Assembly: GCF_024298865.1 (NCBI RefSeq)
Contig: NZ_CP101161.1
Location: 827,227 to 891,226 of the forward strand
Direction: 5' to 3'
Source of the DNA: Halorarius halobius
Lineage (GTDB): Archaea; Halobacteriota; Halobacteria; Halobacteriales; Haloarculaceae
Length of the DNA stretch: 64,000 nt
Translations under genes and position numbers: made by a program
Shown here: positions 7,788 through 17,973 of the stretch, piece by piece
Layout: every line of letters begins with the position of its first letter
Position numbering within the stretch: position 1 is the stretch's first letter
The notes under the pieces: generated by a model
What the model saw: only the letters and a program-made list of their open reading frames with translations
Told to the model about the DNA's origin: nothing
Databases searched by the model: none

Positions 7788-8226
7788 GTGGTCTCCCCCC
7801 GTGGCTCCTGGGTCACAGGGGGTATGGATGCGGAGACAGTATGAGGCTTTGGGCTGATTTCCGGGCTGAGACATGCGGTGAACGCTCGGCGACCCGACAG
7901 CGAGGCGCTCATAGGGAACCGACGGAACGCGACGATGCACACGGTCGCTCTCCGGGTCGTGGGTTCGGAAGTCGAGAGCCACCGGCTCTGCAGGCGCGGA
8001 CAGCAACGGGGTTGTCGTCGCGGGCAGGGACACTCGTCGCTGGCGCTCGGCGTTCGAGCGACCGAGACAGAAGCGCCCGAGGCGGGATTTGAACCGGAGC
8101 AGGACGTGCTCGCTCCCTTGCGGTCGCTGCGCGCGACCGGCAGGGTTCAAATCCCGCGAACCTCGCACACGGATTCTCGGGATAACCGCGGAGATGAAAC
8201 TCCGCGAGGTGTGGGAATCCGAGAAG
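7788..8226. other. Gene-free spacer between response regulator and tRNA-Asp
   Basis: About 440 bases without a convincing gene. The left part (7788-7850) must hold the response-regulator promoter. The right part holds the tRNA 3'-end copy and inverted T-arm described separately (8070-8157). A nested hairpin lies in the tRNA trailer: CGCGGAG (8187-8193) with CTCCGCG (8200-8206), inside GGATTC (8171-8176) with GAATCC (8215-8220). Open frames here are translations of the tRNA-like repeats. 7850-8069 shows nothing recognisable. Confidence 0.7.
8070..8157 (-). repeat. tRNA-Asp 3'-end copy with inverted T-arm
   Basis: Bases 8070-8095 repeat exactly 26 bases of the tRNA-Asp 3' end and its trailer (8223-8248). 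They include GCGGGATTTGAACC (8082-8095), whose perfect inverse GGTTCAAATCCCGC follows at 8144-8157. Between them is a core (8102-8138) beginning GGACGTGCTCGCTC and ending GCGCGACC, which is closely matched next to tRNA-Lys at 38097-38132. The fragment is too short to be a tRNA. It looks like a tRNA-derived repeat module or an integration scar. Confidence 0.85.
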
Positions 8227-8299
8227 CGCCCGAGGCGGGATTTGAACCCGCGTCACGACCGTGACAGGGTCGTATGATGGGCCACTACACCACCCGGGC
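8227..8299 (-). tRNA. tRNA-Asp (GTC)
   Basis: 73-nt tRNA on the minus strand. The acceptor stem GCCCGGG pairs with CTCGGGC, followed by discriminator G. The anticodon loop CTGTCAC in the stem CGACC/GGTCG gives anticodon GTC. The T-arm is GCGGGTTCAAATCCCGC. No intron is seen and CCA is not encoded. A TATA box lies 26-36 bases upstream. Downstream is a hairpin-rich trailer and a partial copy of its own 3' end. Confidence 0.97.
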
Positions 8300-8324
8300 A
8301 AGCGCATCTCAGGGTAGCCGGGTG

Positions 8325-8336
8325 GTATTATTAAGG
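8325..8336 (-). promoter_or_regulatory. TATA box of tRNA-Asp
   Basis: On the minus strand CCTTAATAATACC lies 26-36 bases before the tRNA 5' end at 8299, the normal distance for an archaeal TATA box. The surrounding sequence is otherwise GC-rich. Confidence 0.75.
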
Positions 8337-8376
8337 CTTTCCAAAGGCCGGCGGCGCGGTGTGCGATACCACGGGC

Positions 8377-8389
8377 ACAAGAGTCTTGT
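8377..8389. promoter_or_regulatory. Short perfect palindrome upstream of rpoH
   Basis: ACAAGAGTCTTGT: two 6-base arms around one G, in the 249-bp spacer between tRNA-Asp and rpoH. A second inverted repeat (CGCCGCC...GGCGGCG) follows at about 8420-8441. The spacer also carries the rpoH operon promoter, whose TATA box I cannot place with confidence. The palindrome is a candidate operator, without further support. Confidence 0.35.
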
Positions 8390-8548
8390 AGGATACACGC
8401 GTCCGGGACGGTAGACGATGCGCCGCCGTCGCCGTGGCGGCGTGGTTCGAGGAGCCCCGCTAATCGCGTTTCGGAAGCGTTTTGTGCCGCCAGCGAGAAC
8501 GAGGCTGTAGTATCTCGTGACAGCTTCTTTGCCCGGCCTGACGCACAC

Positions 8549-8776
8549 ATGGTAGACGTAAGCCAACACAACCTCGTCCCCGAACACCGCGTCATCGAGG
8601 AGGACGCCCTCGAGGCGGTGCTCGCGGAGTACGACATCGACCGTACAGACCTACCGAAAATCAAGCGGACGGACCCGGCGCTCCCCGACGACGCCGACGT
8701 GGGCGACGTCATCGAGATAACCCGGGACTCCCGCACGACCGACAGCGCGACCGTCTATCGACTGGTGATCGAGTAA
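8549..8776 (+). CDS. rpoH: DNA-directed RNA polymerase subunit H (Rpo5)
   Basis: Small 75-residue subunit of archaeal RNA polymerase, equivalent to the C-terminal domain of eukaryotic RPB5; it sits at the jaw near downstream DNA. The family signature is clear: [10 protein letters not shown] near the N-terminus, then [18 protein letters not shown] and DVIEITRDS, ending TVYRLVIE. It is the first gene of the polymerase operon; rpoB'' starts directly after its stop with no gap. Confidence 0.97.
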   Translation: MVDVSQHNLVPEHRVIEEDALEAVLAEYDIDRTDLPKIKRTDPALPDDADVGDVIEITRDSRTTDSATVYRLVIE

Positions 8777-10339
8777 ATGGACCGAGACAACCGACGGGCG
8801 ATCTCGCGGGAGTACTTCTCGCGTGACCGCCTCGCGGAGCACCACTTCCGCTCGTTCAACGCCTTCCTCGGGCGCGGGATGCAGCGAGTGGTCGACGAGA
8901 AGGAGAGCATCGAGACCGACATCGGCGACAAGGAGGGCCAAGAGCCCGTGCGCGTCGACCTGGGCAACGTCCGGGTCGAGACGCCCCGGGTCCGCGAGGC
9001 CGACGGCTCCGAGGAACTGCTGTATCCGCAGGAGGCCCGCCTCCGGAACATCACCTACTCCGCGCCGGTGTTCATGGAGATGACCATCGTTCGCGGCGGC
9101 GACGAGGAGGAGGAGCACATCGTCGACCAGTCCGAGACCAAAATCGGCCGCATGCCGGTGATGGTCGGCTCCGACAAATGCAACATCGCCGACTTCTCGG
9201 AGGAGGAACTCATCGAGATCGGCGAAGACCCCGCCGACCCCGGCGGCTACTTCATCGTCAACGGCTCCGAGCGGGTGCTGATGACCAGCGAGGACCTCGC
9301 GCCGAACAAGATTCTCGCCGAGTACGACACGAAGTACGGCGACGAGATTCAGGTCGCCAAGACGTTCTCCCAGCGCCGCGGCTACCGGGCGCTCGTACTC
9401 TGTGAGCGCAACCGCGACGGCATCCTCGAGGTGTCGTTCCCCTCCGTGTCGGGCTCCATCAACTTCGTGACGCTCGTGCGCGCGCTCGGGCTGGAGTCGG
9501 ACGAGGAAATCGTCCACCGGGTGAGCGACGACCCCGAGGTCGTGAAGTTCATGCTGGAGAACCTGGAGGCCGCCGAGGTGCAGTCGACCAACGAGGCCAT
9601 CGAGACGCTCGGGAAGCGCGTCGCCTCCGGCCAGGGGAAGAACTACCAGCTGAAACGCGCCAACTACGTCATCGACCGCTACCTCCTGCCGCATCTCCAC
9701 GAGGAGGGCGTCGAGGACGAGGAGGTGCGGATGAACAAGGCGGTCTACCTCTGCCGGATGGCCGAGGCGTGTTTCGAACTCGCCTTGAACCGGCGGGAGG
9801 CCGACGACAAGGACCACTACGCGAACAAGCGGCTGAAGGTGTCGGGCGACCTGATGAAGGACCTGTTCCGCACGGCGCTGAACAAACTGGCCCGCGACGT
9901 GAAGTACCAACTCGAACGGGCCAACATGCGCAACCGGAACCTCTCGGTGTCGACGGTCGTCCGGTCGGACGTGCTGACCGAGCGGCTCGAACACCCCATC
10001 GCGACCGGGAACTGGGTCGGCGGCCGCTCGGGCGTCTCCCAACTCGTGGACCGCACCGACTACATGGGCGTTCTCTCGCACCTGCGGCGGCTCCGGTCGC
10101 CGCTCTCGCGCTCCCAGCCCCACTTCGAGGCGCGTGACCTCCACGCGACCCAGTGGGGTCGCATCTGTCCCTCCGAGACGCCGGAGGGGCCCAACTGTGG
10201 GCTGGTGAAGAACTTCGCGCAGGCGATGGAGCTGTCACAGAACGTCGAGGACGAGCAGGAACTGAAGCGAGAACTCGCCTCCATGGGCGTCAACGGCATC
10301 CCCGGCATCGAGACCGTCGATGCCCCCGCAGACGACTAA
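8777..10339 (+). CDS. rpoB2: DNA-directed RNA polymerase subunit B'' (Rpo2N)
   Basis: N-terminal half (520 residues) of the split second-largest RNA polymerase subunit, corresponding to the protrusion, lobe and fork parts of RPB2. It shows the expected start ([19 protein letters not shown]), the protrusion/lobe text ([19 protein letters not shown]) and the fork-loop region near the C-terminus ([20 protein letters not shown]). The split between B'' and B' is normal for halophiles and some methanogens. The start codon follows the rpoH stop directly, and rpoB' begins one base after its stop. No intein is present. Confidence 0.97.
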   Translation: MDRDNRRAISREYFSRDRLAEHHFRSFNAFLGRGMQRVVDEKESIETDIGDKEGQEPVRVDLGNVRVETPRVREADGSEELLYPQEARLRNITYSAPVFMEMTIVRGGDEEEEHIVDQSETKIGRMPVMVGSDKCNIADFSEEELIEIGEDPADPGGYFIVNGSERVLMTSEDLAPNKILAEYDTKYGDEIQVAKTFSQRRGYRALVLCERNRDGILEVSFPSVSGSINFVTLVRALGLESDEEIVHRVSDDPEVVKFMLENLEAAEVQSTNEAIETLGKRVASGQGKNYQLKRANYVIDRYLLPHLHEEGVEDEEVRMNKAVYLCRMAEACFELALNRREADDKDHYANKRLKVSGDLMKDLFRTALNKLARDVKYQLERANMRNRNLSVSTVVRSDVLTERLEHPIATGNWVGGRSGVSQLVDRTDYMGVLSHLRRLRSPLSRSQPHFEARDLHATQWGRICPSETPEGPNCGLVKNFAQAMELSQNVEDEQELKRELASMGVNGIPGIETVDAPADD

Positions 10340-10340
10340 C

Positions 10341-12167
10341 ATGAGCAGTCAACGAGAATCCAAGGTCTACGTCAACGGGTCGCTCATCGGGACCCATCCG
10401 GAACCGCACGAACTCGCCCGCAACGTCCGCGAAGCGCGGCGCCGCGGCGAGGTCTCGGAGATGGTCAACGTCTCCGTCAAGGACGGCACCAACGAGGTCA
10501 TCATCAACGCCGACGCCGGCCGCGCCCGGCGGCCGCTTTTGGTCGTCGAGGACGGCGAGACGCTCGTCTCCGACGACGAAATCGCGGCGGTCAAGGACGG
10601 CGACCTCTCCTTCGAGGACCTCGTCGACCGCGGCTACGTCGAGTTCATCGACGCCGAGGAGGAGGAGGACATCCTCGTCGGCGTCGACAAGGAGGAACTG
10701 ACCGAGGACCACACCCACCTCGAGGTGGACCCACAGCTCATCTTCGGCATCGGTGCGGGGATGATTCCCTACCCCGAGCACAACGCCTCGCCCCGCATTA
10801 CGATGGGCTCGGGGATGATCAAGCAGTCGCTCGGCCTGCCGGCGGCGAACTACCGCATCCGTCCGGACACGCGCCAGCATCTCCTGCATTACCCCCAGCT
10901 GTCGCTCGTCAAGACGCAGACGACCGAACAGATAGGCTACGACGAACGCCCGGCCGCCCAGAACTTCGTCGTCGCTGTCATGTCCTACGAGGGGTTCAAC
11001 ATCGAGGACGCCCTCGTCCTGAACGGGGGGAGCGTGGACCGCGCGCTCGCCCGCTCGCACTTCTTCCGCACCTACGAGGGCGAGGAGCGCCGCTACCCCG
11101 GCGGCCAGGAGGACCGCTTCGAGATTCCCGAGGACGACGTACGGGGCGCCCGCGGCGAGGACGCGTACAACCACCTCGACGAGGACGGCCTCGTCAACCC
11201 CGAGACGGAGGTCGGCGAGAACGACGTCCTGCTCGGGAAGACCTCCCCGCCCCGGTTCCTCGAGGAGCCGGACGACATGGGCGGCCTCTCCCCGCAGAAG
11301 CGCCGCGAGACCTCGGTGACGATGCGCTCGGGCGAGTCGGGCGTCGTCGACACCGTCACCCTGATGGAGGGCGAGGACGGCTCGAAGCTCTCGAAGGTCT
11401 CCGTGCGCGACCAGCGCGTTCCGGAACTCGGTGACAAGTTCGCCAGCCGGCACGGCCAGAAGGGCGTCGTCGGCCACATCGCCCCCCAGGAGGACATGCC
11501 CTTTACCGAGGAGGGCGTCGTGCCCGACCTCATCCTGAACCCGCACGCGCTCCCGTCGCGGATGACCGTCGGCCACATCCTCGAGATGCTCGGCGGCAAG
11601 GTCGGCTCGCTGGAGGGGCGGCGCGTCGACGGCACCGCCTTCACCGGCGAGGACGAGGAGGACCTCCGCGAGACGCTCGTCGACAACGGGTTCCAGTCGA
11701 ACGGGAAGGAGGTCATGTACTCCGGCGTCACGGGCGAGAAGATCGAGGCCGAGATATTCGTCGGCGTCATCTTCTACCAGAAGCTGTACCACATGGTCTC
11801 GAACAAGATCCACGCTCGCTCGCGTGGCCCGGTGCAGGTGCTCACCCGGCAACCCACCGAGGGCCGCGCCCGCGAGGGTGGTCTGCGCGTCGGGGAGATG
11901 GAGCGCGACGTGCTCATCGGCCACGGCGCCGCGATGGCGCTGAAGGAGCGACTGCTCGACGAGTCCGACCGCGAGTTCATCCACGTCTGCGGGCAGTGTG
12001 GGATGACCGCCGTCGAGAACGTCGAGCAACGGCGCGTCTACTGTCCGAACTGCGAGGAGGAGACGGACGTCCACGAGGTGGAGATGAGCTACGCGTTCAA
12101 GCTCCTCCTGGACGAGATGAAGGCGCTGGGTATCGCCCCGCGCATCGAACTCACGGAGGCTGTCTGA
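10341..12167 (+). CDS. rpoB1: DNA-directed RNA polymerase subunit B' (Rpo2C)
   Basis: C-terminal half (608 residues) of the split B subunit, contributing the hybrid-binding, wall and anchor regions of the catalytic core. Seen are [18 protein letters not shown], the [19 protein letters not shown] stretch that lines the active site, [19 protein letters not shown], and a C-terminal zinc ribbon CGQCGM...CPNC. The start at 10341 (MSSQRESK) is preferred over an ATG seven codons upstream, which overlaps the end of rpoB''. One base separates its stop from the rpoA' start. Confidence 0.97.
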   Translation: MSSQRESKVYVNGSLIGTHPEPHELARNVREARRRGEVSEMVNVSVKDGTNEVIINADAGRARRPLLVVEDGETLVSDDEIAAVKDGDLSFEDLVDRGYVEFIDAEEEEDILVGVDKEELTEDHTHLEVDPQLIFGIGAGMIPYPEHNASPRITMGSGMIKQSLGLPAANYRIRPDTRQHLLHYPQLSLVKTQTTEQIGYDERPAAQNFVVAVMSYEGFNIEDALVLNGGSVDRALARSHFFRTYEGEERRYPGGQEDRFEIPEDDVRGARGEDAYNHLDEDGLVNPETEVGENDVLLGKTSPPRFLEEPDDMGGLSPQKRRETSVTMRSGESGVVDTVTLMEGEDGSKLSKVSVRDQRVPELGDKFASRHGQKGVVGHIAPQEDMPFTEEGVVPDLILNPHALPSRMTVGHILEMLGGKVGSLEGRRVDGTAFTGEDEEDLRETLVDNGFQSNGKEVMYSGVTGEKIEAEIFVGVIFYQKLYHMVSNKIHARSRGPVQVLTRQPTEGRAREGGLRVGEMERDVLIGHGAAMALKERLLDESDREFIHVCGQCGMTAVENVEQRRVYCPNCEEETDVHEVEMSYAFKLLLDEMKALGIAPRIELTEAV

Positions 12168-12168
12168 C

Positions 12169-15117
12169 ATGCAGGGAGAAGCACCCAAACAGATCGGGTC
12201 GCTCAGCTTCGGGCTGATGGACCCCGAGGAGTACCGCGAGATGTCGGCCACGAAGGTCATCACGGCCGATACGTACGACGACGACGGCTTCCCCATTGAC
12301 ATGGGGCTGATGGACCCGCGGCTGGGCGTCATCGACCCCGGGCTGGAGTGCAAGACCTGCGGCAAGCACTCGGGGTCGTGTAACGGCCACTTCGGCCACA
12401 TCGAACTCGCCGCGCCGGTCATCCACGTCGGGTTCTCGAAGCTCATCCGTCGGCTCCTGCGCGGCACCTGCCGCGAGTGCTCGCGCCTCTGTCTCACCGA
12501 CGACGAGAAAAGCGAGTTCCGCGACCGGCTGACGACGACACGCCAGCTAGGTGAGGACCTCGGCGACGTGACGAAGGCCGCCATCCGGCAGGCCCGGAAG
12601 AAGGACCGCTGTCCCCACTGCGGCGAGAAGCAGTACGACATCCAGCACGAGAAGCCGACCACCTACTACGAGGTGCAGGAGGTCCTTTCGTCCGAATACT
12701 CCGAGACCATCGCCGCGGCGATGGAGGGTCGCCCCGTCGACGAGGAGGACGACACCGACCGCGAGCCGGTTGCACCCCAGGAGCTCGCAGAGGAGACGGG
12801 CATCGACGTCTCCCGCATCAACGAGATACTGTCGAGCGAGTTCCGGCCGACGAAGGAGGACCGGAAGAAACTGGAGAAGGCGCTCGACGTCGACCTCACC
12901 GAGGAGGACATGAACAAGCTGATGCCCTCGGACATCCGCGACTGGTTCGAGGACATCCCGGACGAGGACATCGAGGTGCTGGGCATCGACGCCAGCAAGT
13001 CCCGGCCCGAGTGGATCATCCTGACCGTCCTCCCCGTGCCGCCGGTGACCGCTCGCCCCTCGATTACGCTGGACAACGGCCAGCGTAGCGAGGACGACCT
13101 CACCCACAAGCTGGTCGACATCATCCGCATCAACCAGCGGTTCATGGAGAACCGCGAGGCTGGCGCCCCACAGCTCATCATCGAGGACCTCTGGGAACTG
13201 CTCCAGTACCACGTCACGACGTTCATGGACAACGAAATTTCGGGGACGCCGCCGGCCCGCCACCGCTCCGGTCGGCCGCTGAAGACGCTCTCCCAGCGGC
13301 TGAAGGGGAAGGAGGGCCGCTTCCGCGGGTCGCTGTCGGGCAAGCGCGTCAACTTCTCGGCGCGGACCGTCATCTCGCCGGACCCGACGCTGTCGCTGAA
13401 CGAGGTCGGCGTGCCCGACCGCGTGGCGACCGAGATGACCCAGACGATGAACGTCAACGAGCGGAACCTCGACGACGCCCGCCGCTACGTGGCGAACGGC
13501 CCCGAACAGCATCCGGGCGCCAACTACGTGCGCCGCCCGGACGGCCGCCGGCTGAAGGTGACCGAGAAGAACTGCGAGGAGTTGGCCGAGAAGGTCGACC
13601 CCGGCTGGGAGGTCAGCCGCCACCTCATCGACGGCGACATCGTCATCTTCAACCGCCAGCCGTCGCTTCACCGGATGTCCATCATGGCCCACGAGGTGGT
13701 CGTGATGCCGTACAAGACGTTCCGGCTGAACACGACGGTGTGTCCGCCGTACAACGCCGACTTCGACGGCGACGAGATGAACATGCACGCGCTCCAGAAC
13801 GAGGAGGCGCGTGCCGAGGCGCGCGTGCTGATGCGCGTCCAGGAGCAGATTCTCAGCCCGCGGTTCGGCGAGAACATCATCGGCGCCATCCAGGACCACA
13901 TCTCGGGGACGTATCTGCTGACCCACGAGAACCCCGAGTTCAACGAGACGCAGGCGCTGGACCTGCTCCGGGCGACGAGCATCGACGAACTGCCCGAGCC
14001 CGACGGCGAAGACGACGACGGGAAGGCGTACTGGACCGGCCGGTCGGTGTTCTCGGAGCTGTTGCCCGACGACCTCACCGTCGAGTTCGACTCCTCGACG
14101 GGCGACCACGTCGTCATCGAGGACGGACGGCTCGTCGAGGGCACCATCGACGAGGACGCCGTCGGCGCGTTCGGCGGCGAAATCGTCGACACCATCGCCA
14201 AGAACTACTCGAACACGCGGGCCCGCGTGTTCGTCAACGAGGTGGCGACGCTGGCGATGCGTGCCATCATGCACTTCGGCTTCTCCATCGGCATCGACGA
14301 CGAGTCGGTCGACGAGAAGGCCGAGGCCCAGATAGACGAGGCCATCGACAACGCCTACGAGCGGGTCCAGAAGCTCATCGAGACGTACGAGAAGGGCGAA
14401 CTCGAATCGCTCCCGGGGCGGACGCTCGACGAGACGCTGGAGATGAAGATAATGCAGACGCTCGGGAAGGCCCGCGACTCCGCGGGCGACATCGCCGACG
14501 ACCACTTCACCGACGACAACCCGGCGGTCATCATGGCCCGGTCGGGCGCGCGTGGGTCGATGCTGAACCTCACGCAGATGGCCGGCTGTGTCGGCCAGCA
14601 GGCGGTGCGTGGCGAGCGCATCAACCGCGGCTACGAGGACCGCACCCTCTCGCACTTCCGGAAGGACGACCTCTCGGCGGACGCACACGGCTTCGTCGAG
14701 TCCTCCTACCGGACCGGCCTCTCGCCGAAGGAGTTCTTCTTCCACGCGATGGGCGGCCGCGAGGGGCTCGTCGACACGGCAGTCCGGACCTCGAAGTCCG
14801 GCTACCTCCAGCGCCGGCTCATCAACGCCCTCTCCGAACTCGAGACGCAGTACGACGGGACGGTGCGGGACACCTCCGACACCGTCGTCCAGTTCGAGTT
14901 CGGCGAGGACGGCACCTCGCCGGTGAACGTCTCCTCGCACGCCGACAACGACATCGACGTCGACCAGATAGCCGACCGCATCCTCGAAGCGGAGTTCGAC
15001 AGCGACGACGAGAAGGCGGAGTTCGTCGGGCGCAAGGAGCCGACGACGAACATCTCCGAACACCAGGACAGCTGGACCGTCGAGGGGCTGACGACGGAGG
15101 TGGAGTCCGATGACTGA
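12169..15117 (+). CDS. rpoA1: DNA-directed RNA polymerase subunit A' (Rpo1N)
   Basis: N-terminal part (982 residues) of the largest RNA polymerase subunit, carrying the active site. The N-terminus holds the clamp zinc sites ([20 protein letters not shown]; later CRECSRLC and CPHCGEK). The catalytic magnesium loop [10 protein letters not shown] is at residues 529-538, and the trigger-loop/bridge-helix text [20 protein letters not shown] follows in the last quarter. An acidic insertion around residues 190-215 is typical of halophiles. No intein interrupts the conserved motifs. Its last eight bases overlap the rpoA'' start. Confidence 0.98.
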   Translation: MQGEAPKQIGSLSFGLMDPEEYREMSATKVITADTYDDDGFPIDMGLMDPRLGVIDPGLECKTCGKHSGSCNGHFGHIELAAPVIHVGFSKLIRRLLRGTCRECSRLCLTDDEKSEFRDRLTTTRQLGEDLGDVTKAAIRQARKKDRCPHCGEKQYDIQHEKPTTYYEVQEVLSSEYSETIAAAMEGRPVDEEDDTDREPVAPQELAEETGIDVSRINEILSSEFRPTKEDRKKLEKALDVDLTEEDMNKLMPSDIRDWFEDIPDEDIEVLGIDASKSRPEWIILTVLPVPPVTARPSITLDNGQRSEDDLTHKLVDIIRINQRFMENREAGAPQLIIEDLWELLQYHVTTFMDNEISGTPPARHRSGRPLKTLSQRLKGKEGRFRGSLSGKRVNFSARTVISPDPTLSLNEVGVPDRVATEMTQTMNVNERNLDDARRYVANGPEQHPGANYVRRPDGRRLKVTEKNCEELAEKVDPGWEVSRHLIDGDIVIFNRQPSLHRMSIMAHEVVVMPYKTFRLNTTVCPPYNADFDGDEMNMHALQNEEARAEARVLMRVQEQILSPRFGENIIGAIQDHISGTYLLTHENPEFNETQALDLLRATSIDELPEPDGEDDDGKAYWTGRSVFSELLPDDLTVEFDSSTGDHVVIEDGRLVEGTIDEDAVGAFGGEIVDTIAKNYSNTRARVFVNEVATLAMRAIMHFGFSIGIDDESVDEKAEAQIDEAIDNAYERVQKLIETYEKGELESLPGRTLDETLEMKIMQTLGKARDSAGDIADDHFTDDNPAVIMARSGARGSMLNLTQMAGCVGQQAVRGERINRGYEDRTLSHFRKDDLSADAHGFVESSYRTGLSPKEFFFHAMGGREGLVDTAVRTSKSGYLQRRLINALSELETQYDGTVRDTSDTVVQFEFGEDGTSPVNVSSHADNDIDVDQIADRILEAEFDSDDEKAEFVGRKEPTTNISEHQDSWTVEGLTTEVESDD

Positions 15118-16324
15118 CGTGAACGACGACATCCGCGCCGTCGTCGAGGACACCGAACTGCCGAAGCGCCTGCGCGAGCAGGTGTACGACGTCGTCGCCG
15201 CCCGCGACGAAGCCGTGAGTGTCGAGGAGGCCGCCGAAATCGCCGAAGCGACCGAGTCGCGCTATCTGGAGACCCGCATCGACCCGCTGGACCCCGTCGG
15301 CACCGTCTCCGCACAGTCCATCGGCGAACCAGGGACCCAGATGACGATGAACACGTTCCACTACGCCGGCGTCGCCGAAATCGACGTGACCCAGGGCCTG
15401 CCGCGGCTCATCGAGCTAGTGGACGCCCGCAAGACGCCGGACACGCCGACGATGCGCGTGGCCCTCGACGACGAGTACGCCACCGAACGGGAGCGTGCCC
15501 ACGAGGTCGTCTGGCAGATAGAGGCGACGAAAATCCTCGCGCTGGGCGACGTGTCCACGAACGTCGCGGACATGATCGTCACCATCGACCTCAACGAGGA
15601 CACCCTGCTGGAGCGGTGGCCGACGGTCGAGAACCTCGACGAGATAGCCGGCGAAATCGCCGACGCCATCGAGTCGAACCTCGGCGTCGAGACGTCCCGG
15701 CCCGACGAGACGGTCATCGAGTTCGGCCCCGACCAGCCGTCGTATCGGGAACTGCTCCAGTTGGTCGAAGAACTGCGCGACATCGTGTTCAAGGGAATCG
15801 AGGACATCACCCGCGTCGTCATCCGGAAGGAGGAGCTCGACGACGGGAGCGAGGAGTTCGTCCTCTACACCGAGGGCTCCGCGTTCGGCGACGTGCTCGA
15901 CATCGAGGGCGTCGACGCCTCGCGGACCACCTGCAACAACATCCACGAAATCCACCGCAACCTCGGCATCGAGGCGGCCCGCGAGGCGATCATCGACGAG
16001 ACGATGAACACCCTCGAGGAGCAGGGGCTCGACGACGTGAACGTCCGGCACCTGATGCTGGTCGCGGACATCATGACGAACCGTGGCGAGATCGAATCCA
16101 TCGGCCGCCACGGCATCTCGGGCAACAAGCAGTCGGTGCTGGCGCGTGCCGCCTTCGAGGTGACGGTCAACCACCTGCTCGACGCGGCCATCCACGGCGA
16201 GGTCGACGACCTCGACGGCGTCACGGAGAACGTCATCGTCGGCAAGCCTATCAAGCTCGGCACCGGCGACGTGGACCTGCGGATGGGCTCCTCGCCCAGC
16301 CGCCCGGAGAGCGCGGACGACTAG
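15110..16324 (+). CDS. rpoA2: DNA-directed RNA polymerase subunit A'' (Rpo1C)
   Basis: C-terminal part (404 residues) of the largest RNA polymerase subunit, completing the active-site cleft and jaw. Conserved text includes [39 protein letters not shown] and, near the end, [20 protein letters not shown] with [15 protein letters not shown]. The ATG at 15110 overlaps the rpoA' stop by eight bases. The stop codon is followed directly by the nusA start, so the whole set rpoH to nusA reads as one operon. Confidence 0.98.
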   Translation: MTDVNDDIRAVVEDTELPKRLREQVYDVVAARDEAVSVEEAAEIAEATESRYLETRIDPLDPVGTVSAQSIGEPGTQMTMNTFHYAGVAEIDVTQGLPRLIELVDARKTPDTPTMRVALDDEYATERERAHEVVWQIEATKILALGDVSTNVADMIVTIDLNEDTLLERWPTVENLDEIAGEIADAIESNLGVETSRPDETVIEFGPDQPSYRELLQLVEELRDIVFKGIEDITRVVIRKEELDDGSEEFVLYTEGSAFGDVLDIEGVDASRTTCNNIHEIHRNLGIEAAREAIIDETMNTLEEQGLDDVNVRHLMLVADIMTNRGEIESIGRHGISGNKQSVLARAAFEVTVNHLLDAAIHGEVDDLDGVTENVIVGKPIKLGTGDVDLRMGSSPSRPESADD

Positions 16325-17143
16325 ATGATTCGCCTCTCGGACGAGGCACGACAACACCTCGCCGTGTTCGAGGACACGACCGGCGTCGCGGCACGCGACT
16401 GCGTGCTGGACGACGACCGCGCCGTGTTCGTCGTGCCGCCCGAGGGGATGGCCGACGCCATCGGTCCCGGCGGCCGCACCGTCTCGAACCTCGAAGAGCG
16501 GCTGGGCTCGCGGGTCGAACTCGTCGAGGACGCCGACGACCCCGGCGCGTTCGTGGCGAACGCGCTCCGTCCCGCCGCGGTGTACGAGGTGACCGTCCGC
16601 GAGCGGGAGACCGACGACGGGACCGAGCGGGTCGCGTACGCGGAGGTCGACGCCGACGACTTCGGCGCGGCCATCGGCGCCGGCGGGCAGAACGTGGCGA
16701 TGGCCGAGCGGCTCGCGGCCCGCCACCACGCAGTCGACGACGTGGAACTCGTTCCCGACCCCGACTCCTGTCTCGACCGCGTGGCGGCGGCGACCGGCGT
16801 CGAACCGGTCGACGCGCTGTTCGACGCCGTCGACGAGCGGCTACTCGTGTTGGTGCCCAGCGGCACCGTCGAGGATGTCCGGGACGCGACCGACCGGCTC
16901 CGGGGGGAGTTGGGGTGGCCGGTCGAGGTCGTCGAGTACGGCGGGACGGCCGCGGAACTGGTCGCCAACGCCTTCGCGCCGGCGACGGTCCACAACGTGA
17001 CGGTCAGCGAGAGCGGGGTCGCCTACGCGGAGGTGGCCGACGACGAGCGCGGACTCGCCATCGGCACGGGCGGGCGACGAATCAGGCGGGCACGACTGCT
17101 CGCACAGCGGTACTACGGCGTCGACGACGTGGAACTGGCCTAG
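16325..17143 (+). CDS. nusA: NusA-like KH-domain protein, internally duplicated
   Basis: Archaeal NusA homologue, an RNA-binding transcription factor encoded behind the polymerase genes as is usual. The protein has 272 residues, about twice the usual archaeal length of ~140. Residues 30-144 form a normal two-KH unit with GxxG loops IGPGG (46-50) and IGAGGQNV (117-124). Residues 172-272 repeat the unit: compare FVANALRPAAVYEVTV with LVANAFAPATVHNVTV, and HAVDDVELV with YGVDDVELA. In the second unit the first GxxG is lost and the second is IGTGGRRI. The gene starts directly after the rpoA'' stop; its own stop shares CTAG with the convergent small gene. Confidence 0.92.
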   Translation: MIRLSDEARQHLAVFEDTTGVAARDCVLDDDRAVFVVPPEGMADAIGPGGRTVSNLEERLGSRVELVEDADDPGAFVANALRPAAVYEVTVRERETDDGTERVAYAEVDADDFGAAIGAGGQNVAMAERLAARHHAVDDVELVPDPDSCLDRVAAATGVEPVDALFDAVDERLLVLVPSGTVEDVRDATDRLRGELGWPVEVVEYGGTAAELVANAFAPATVHNVTVSESGVAYAEVADDERGLAIGTGGRRIRRARLLAQRYYGVDDVELA

Positions 17144-17382
17144 CGGAGCGCCTGCTGGATGCCGCTCCACAGGATGGCGACGACCCCGACGGCGACGATG
17201 AGGAAGGCGATGCTCCAGACCATCCCGACGAACACGCCGAGGAACTCGTTGTCGGGGAACAGCGGCGGGGCCGCCAACCCCATGATGACGAGAACGGCGA
17301 CGAGGACGACGCTCTTGAGGAAGAAGCCGCTCTTGAATATCTCCGTGGGGCCGCCGCCATCCGTCGCGGCAGTTTCTGACAT
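17140..17382 (-). CDS. Small two-helix membrane protein, unknown function
   Basis: Protein of 80 residues. A short soluble N-terminus (MSETAATDGGGPTEIFKSG) is followed by two hydrophobic helices: SVVLVAVLVIMGLAAP, then VFVGMVWSIAFLIVAVGVV. It ends IQQALR. The start at 17382 is favoured because upstream codons overlap the rpsL promoter spacer. It is convergent with nusA (shared CTAG) and divergent from rpsL, and so interrupts the usual nusA-rpsL arrangement. I do not recognise the family. Confidence 0.75.
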   Translation of the reverse strand: MSETAATDGGGPTEIFKSGFFLKSVVLVAVLVIMGLAAPPLFPDNEFLGVFVGMVWSIAFLIVAVGVVAILWSGIQQALR

Positions 17383-17500
17383 ACCCGCCAGTTTTGCCAC
17401 CGACCATATGAACCTTTGTGGATTCGTCCGCGGTGGGAACATCTCACACGCCGCAAACGGGCGGGAGGCGGCCGCTCGCGCCGGCGCGTCGTGACGGGCG

Positions 17501-17520
17501 AAAAGGGATGCTTAAGTGCC
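17501..17520 (+). promoter_or_regulatory. Promoter of rpsL-rpsG
   Basis: AAAAGG (BRE-like) followed by the TATA element GCTTAAGT at 17510-17517, 27-34 bases before the rpsL ATG at 17544. Transcription would begin at or very close to the start codon. This gives rpsL-rpsG a promoter separate from the polymerase operon. Confidence 0.65.
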
Positions 17521-17543
17521 TCCGTCGGGAATGGGAGCGTACT

Positions 17544-17972
17544 ATGGCGAACGGCAAGTACGCCGCGCGCAAGCTCAAGAAGGACCGCCAGAAACACCGG
17601 TGGTCCGACTCCGATTACGCGCGACGCGCCCGCGGGCTCGGCAAGAAGTCCGACCCGCTGGAGGGTGCGCCGCAGGGGCGCGGCATCGTACTCGAGAAGG
17701 TCGGTATCGAAGCGAAACAGCCCAACTCCGCGATCCGGAAATGCGTCCGGGTCCAGCTCATCAAGAACGGGAAGCAGGTCACCGCCTTCTGTCCGGGTGA
17801 CGGCGCCATCTCGTTCATCGACGAGCACGACGAGGTCACCATCGCCGGCATCGGTGGCGCGAAGGGTCGCGCCATGGGTGACCTCTCGGGCGTGAACTAC
17901 AAGGTCGAGAAGGTGAACGGCGTCTCCCTGATCGAACTCGTCCGCGGAAACGCGGAGAAGCCGGTGCGCTAA
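17544..17972 (+). CDS. rpsL: 30S ribosomal protein S12
   Basis: Ribosomal protein uS12 (142 residues) of the small subunit, near the decoding centre. Family text is unmistakable: [36 protein letters not shown], then [17 protein letters not shown] and [15 protein letters not shown]. The loop with the conserved PN(S)AIRK motif, where streptomycin-type changes occur in bacteria, is intact. ATG 17544 gives the normal archaeal start [17 protein letters not shown]. rpsG starts one base after its stop. Confidence 0.98.
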   Translation: MANGKYAARKLKKDRQKHRWSDSDYARRARGLGKKSDPLEGAPQGRGIVLEKVGIEAKQPNSAIRKCVRVQLIKNGKQVTAFCPGDGAISFIDEHDEVTIAGIGGAKGRAMGDLSGVNYKVEKVNGVSLIELVRGNAEKPVR

Positions 17973-17973
17973 C

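Noticed and set aside
8070..8095. A second tRNA gene or att site of an integrated element
   Set aside because: Only the 3' end of the tRNA is present and the distance to the full tRNA is 153 bp, too small for an integrated element; no integrase is near.
7841..8277. Small plus-strand ORFs over the tRNA-Asp region
   Set aside because: They translate the tRNA gene and its partial copies (text such as RRDLNPRH is a typical tRNA shadow).
10290..15153. Long open frames (790-868 codons) on the minus strand opposite rpoB' and rpoA'
   Set aside because: They are mirror frames of highly biased GC-rich genes; the plus strand encodes complete, unmistakable polymerase subunits.
8549..16324. Inteins in the polymerase subunits
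   Set aside because: All conserved motifs are continuous and lengths are normal.
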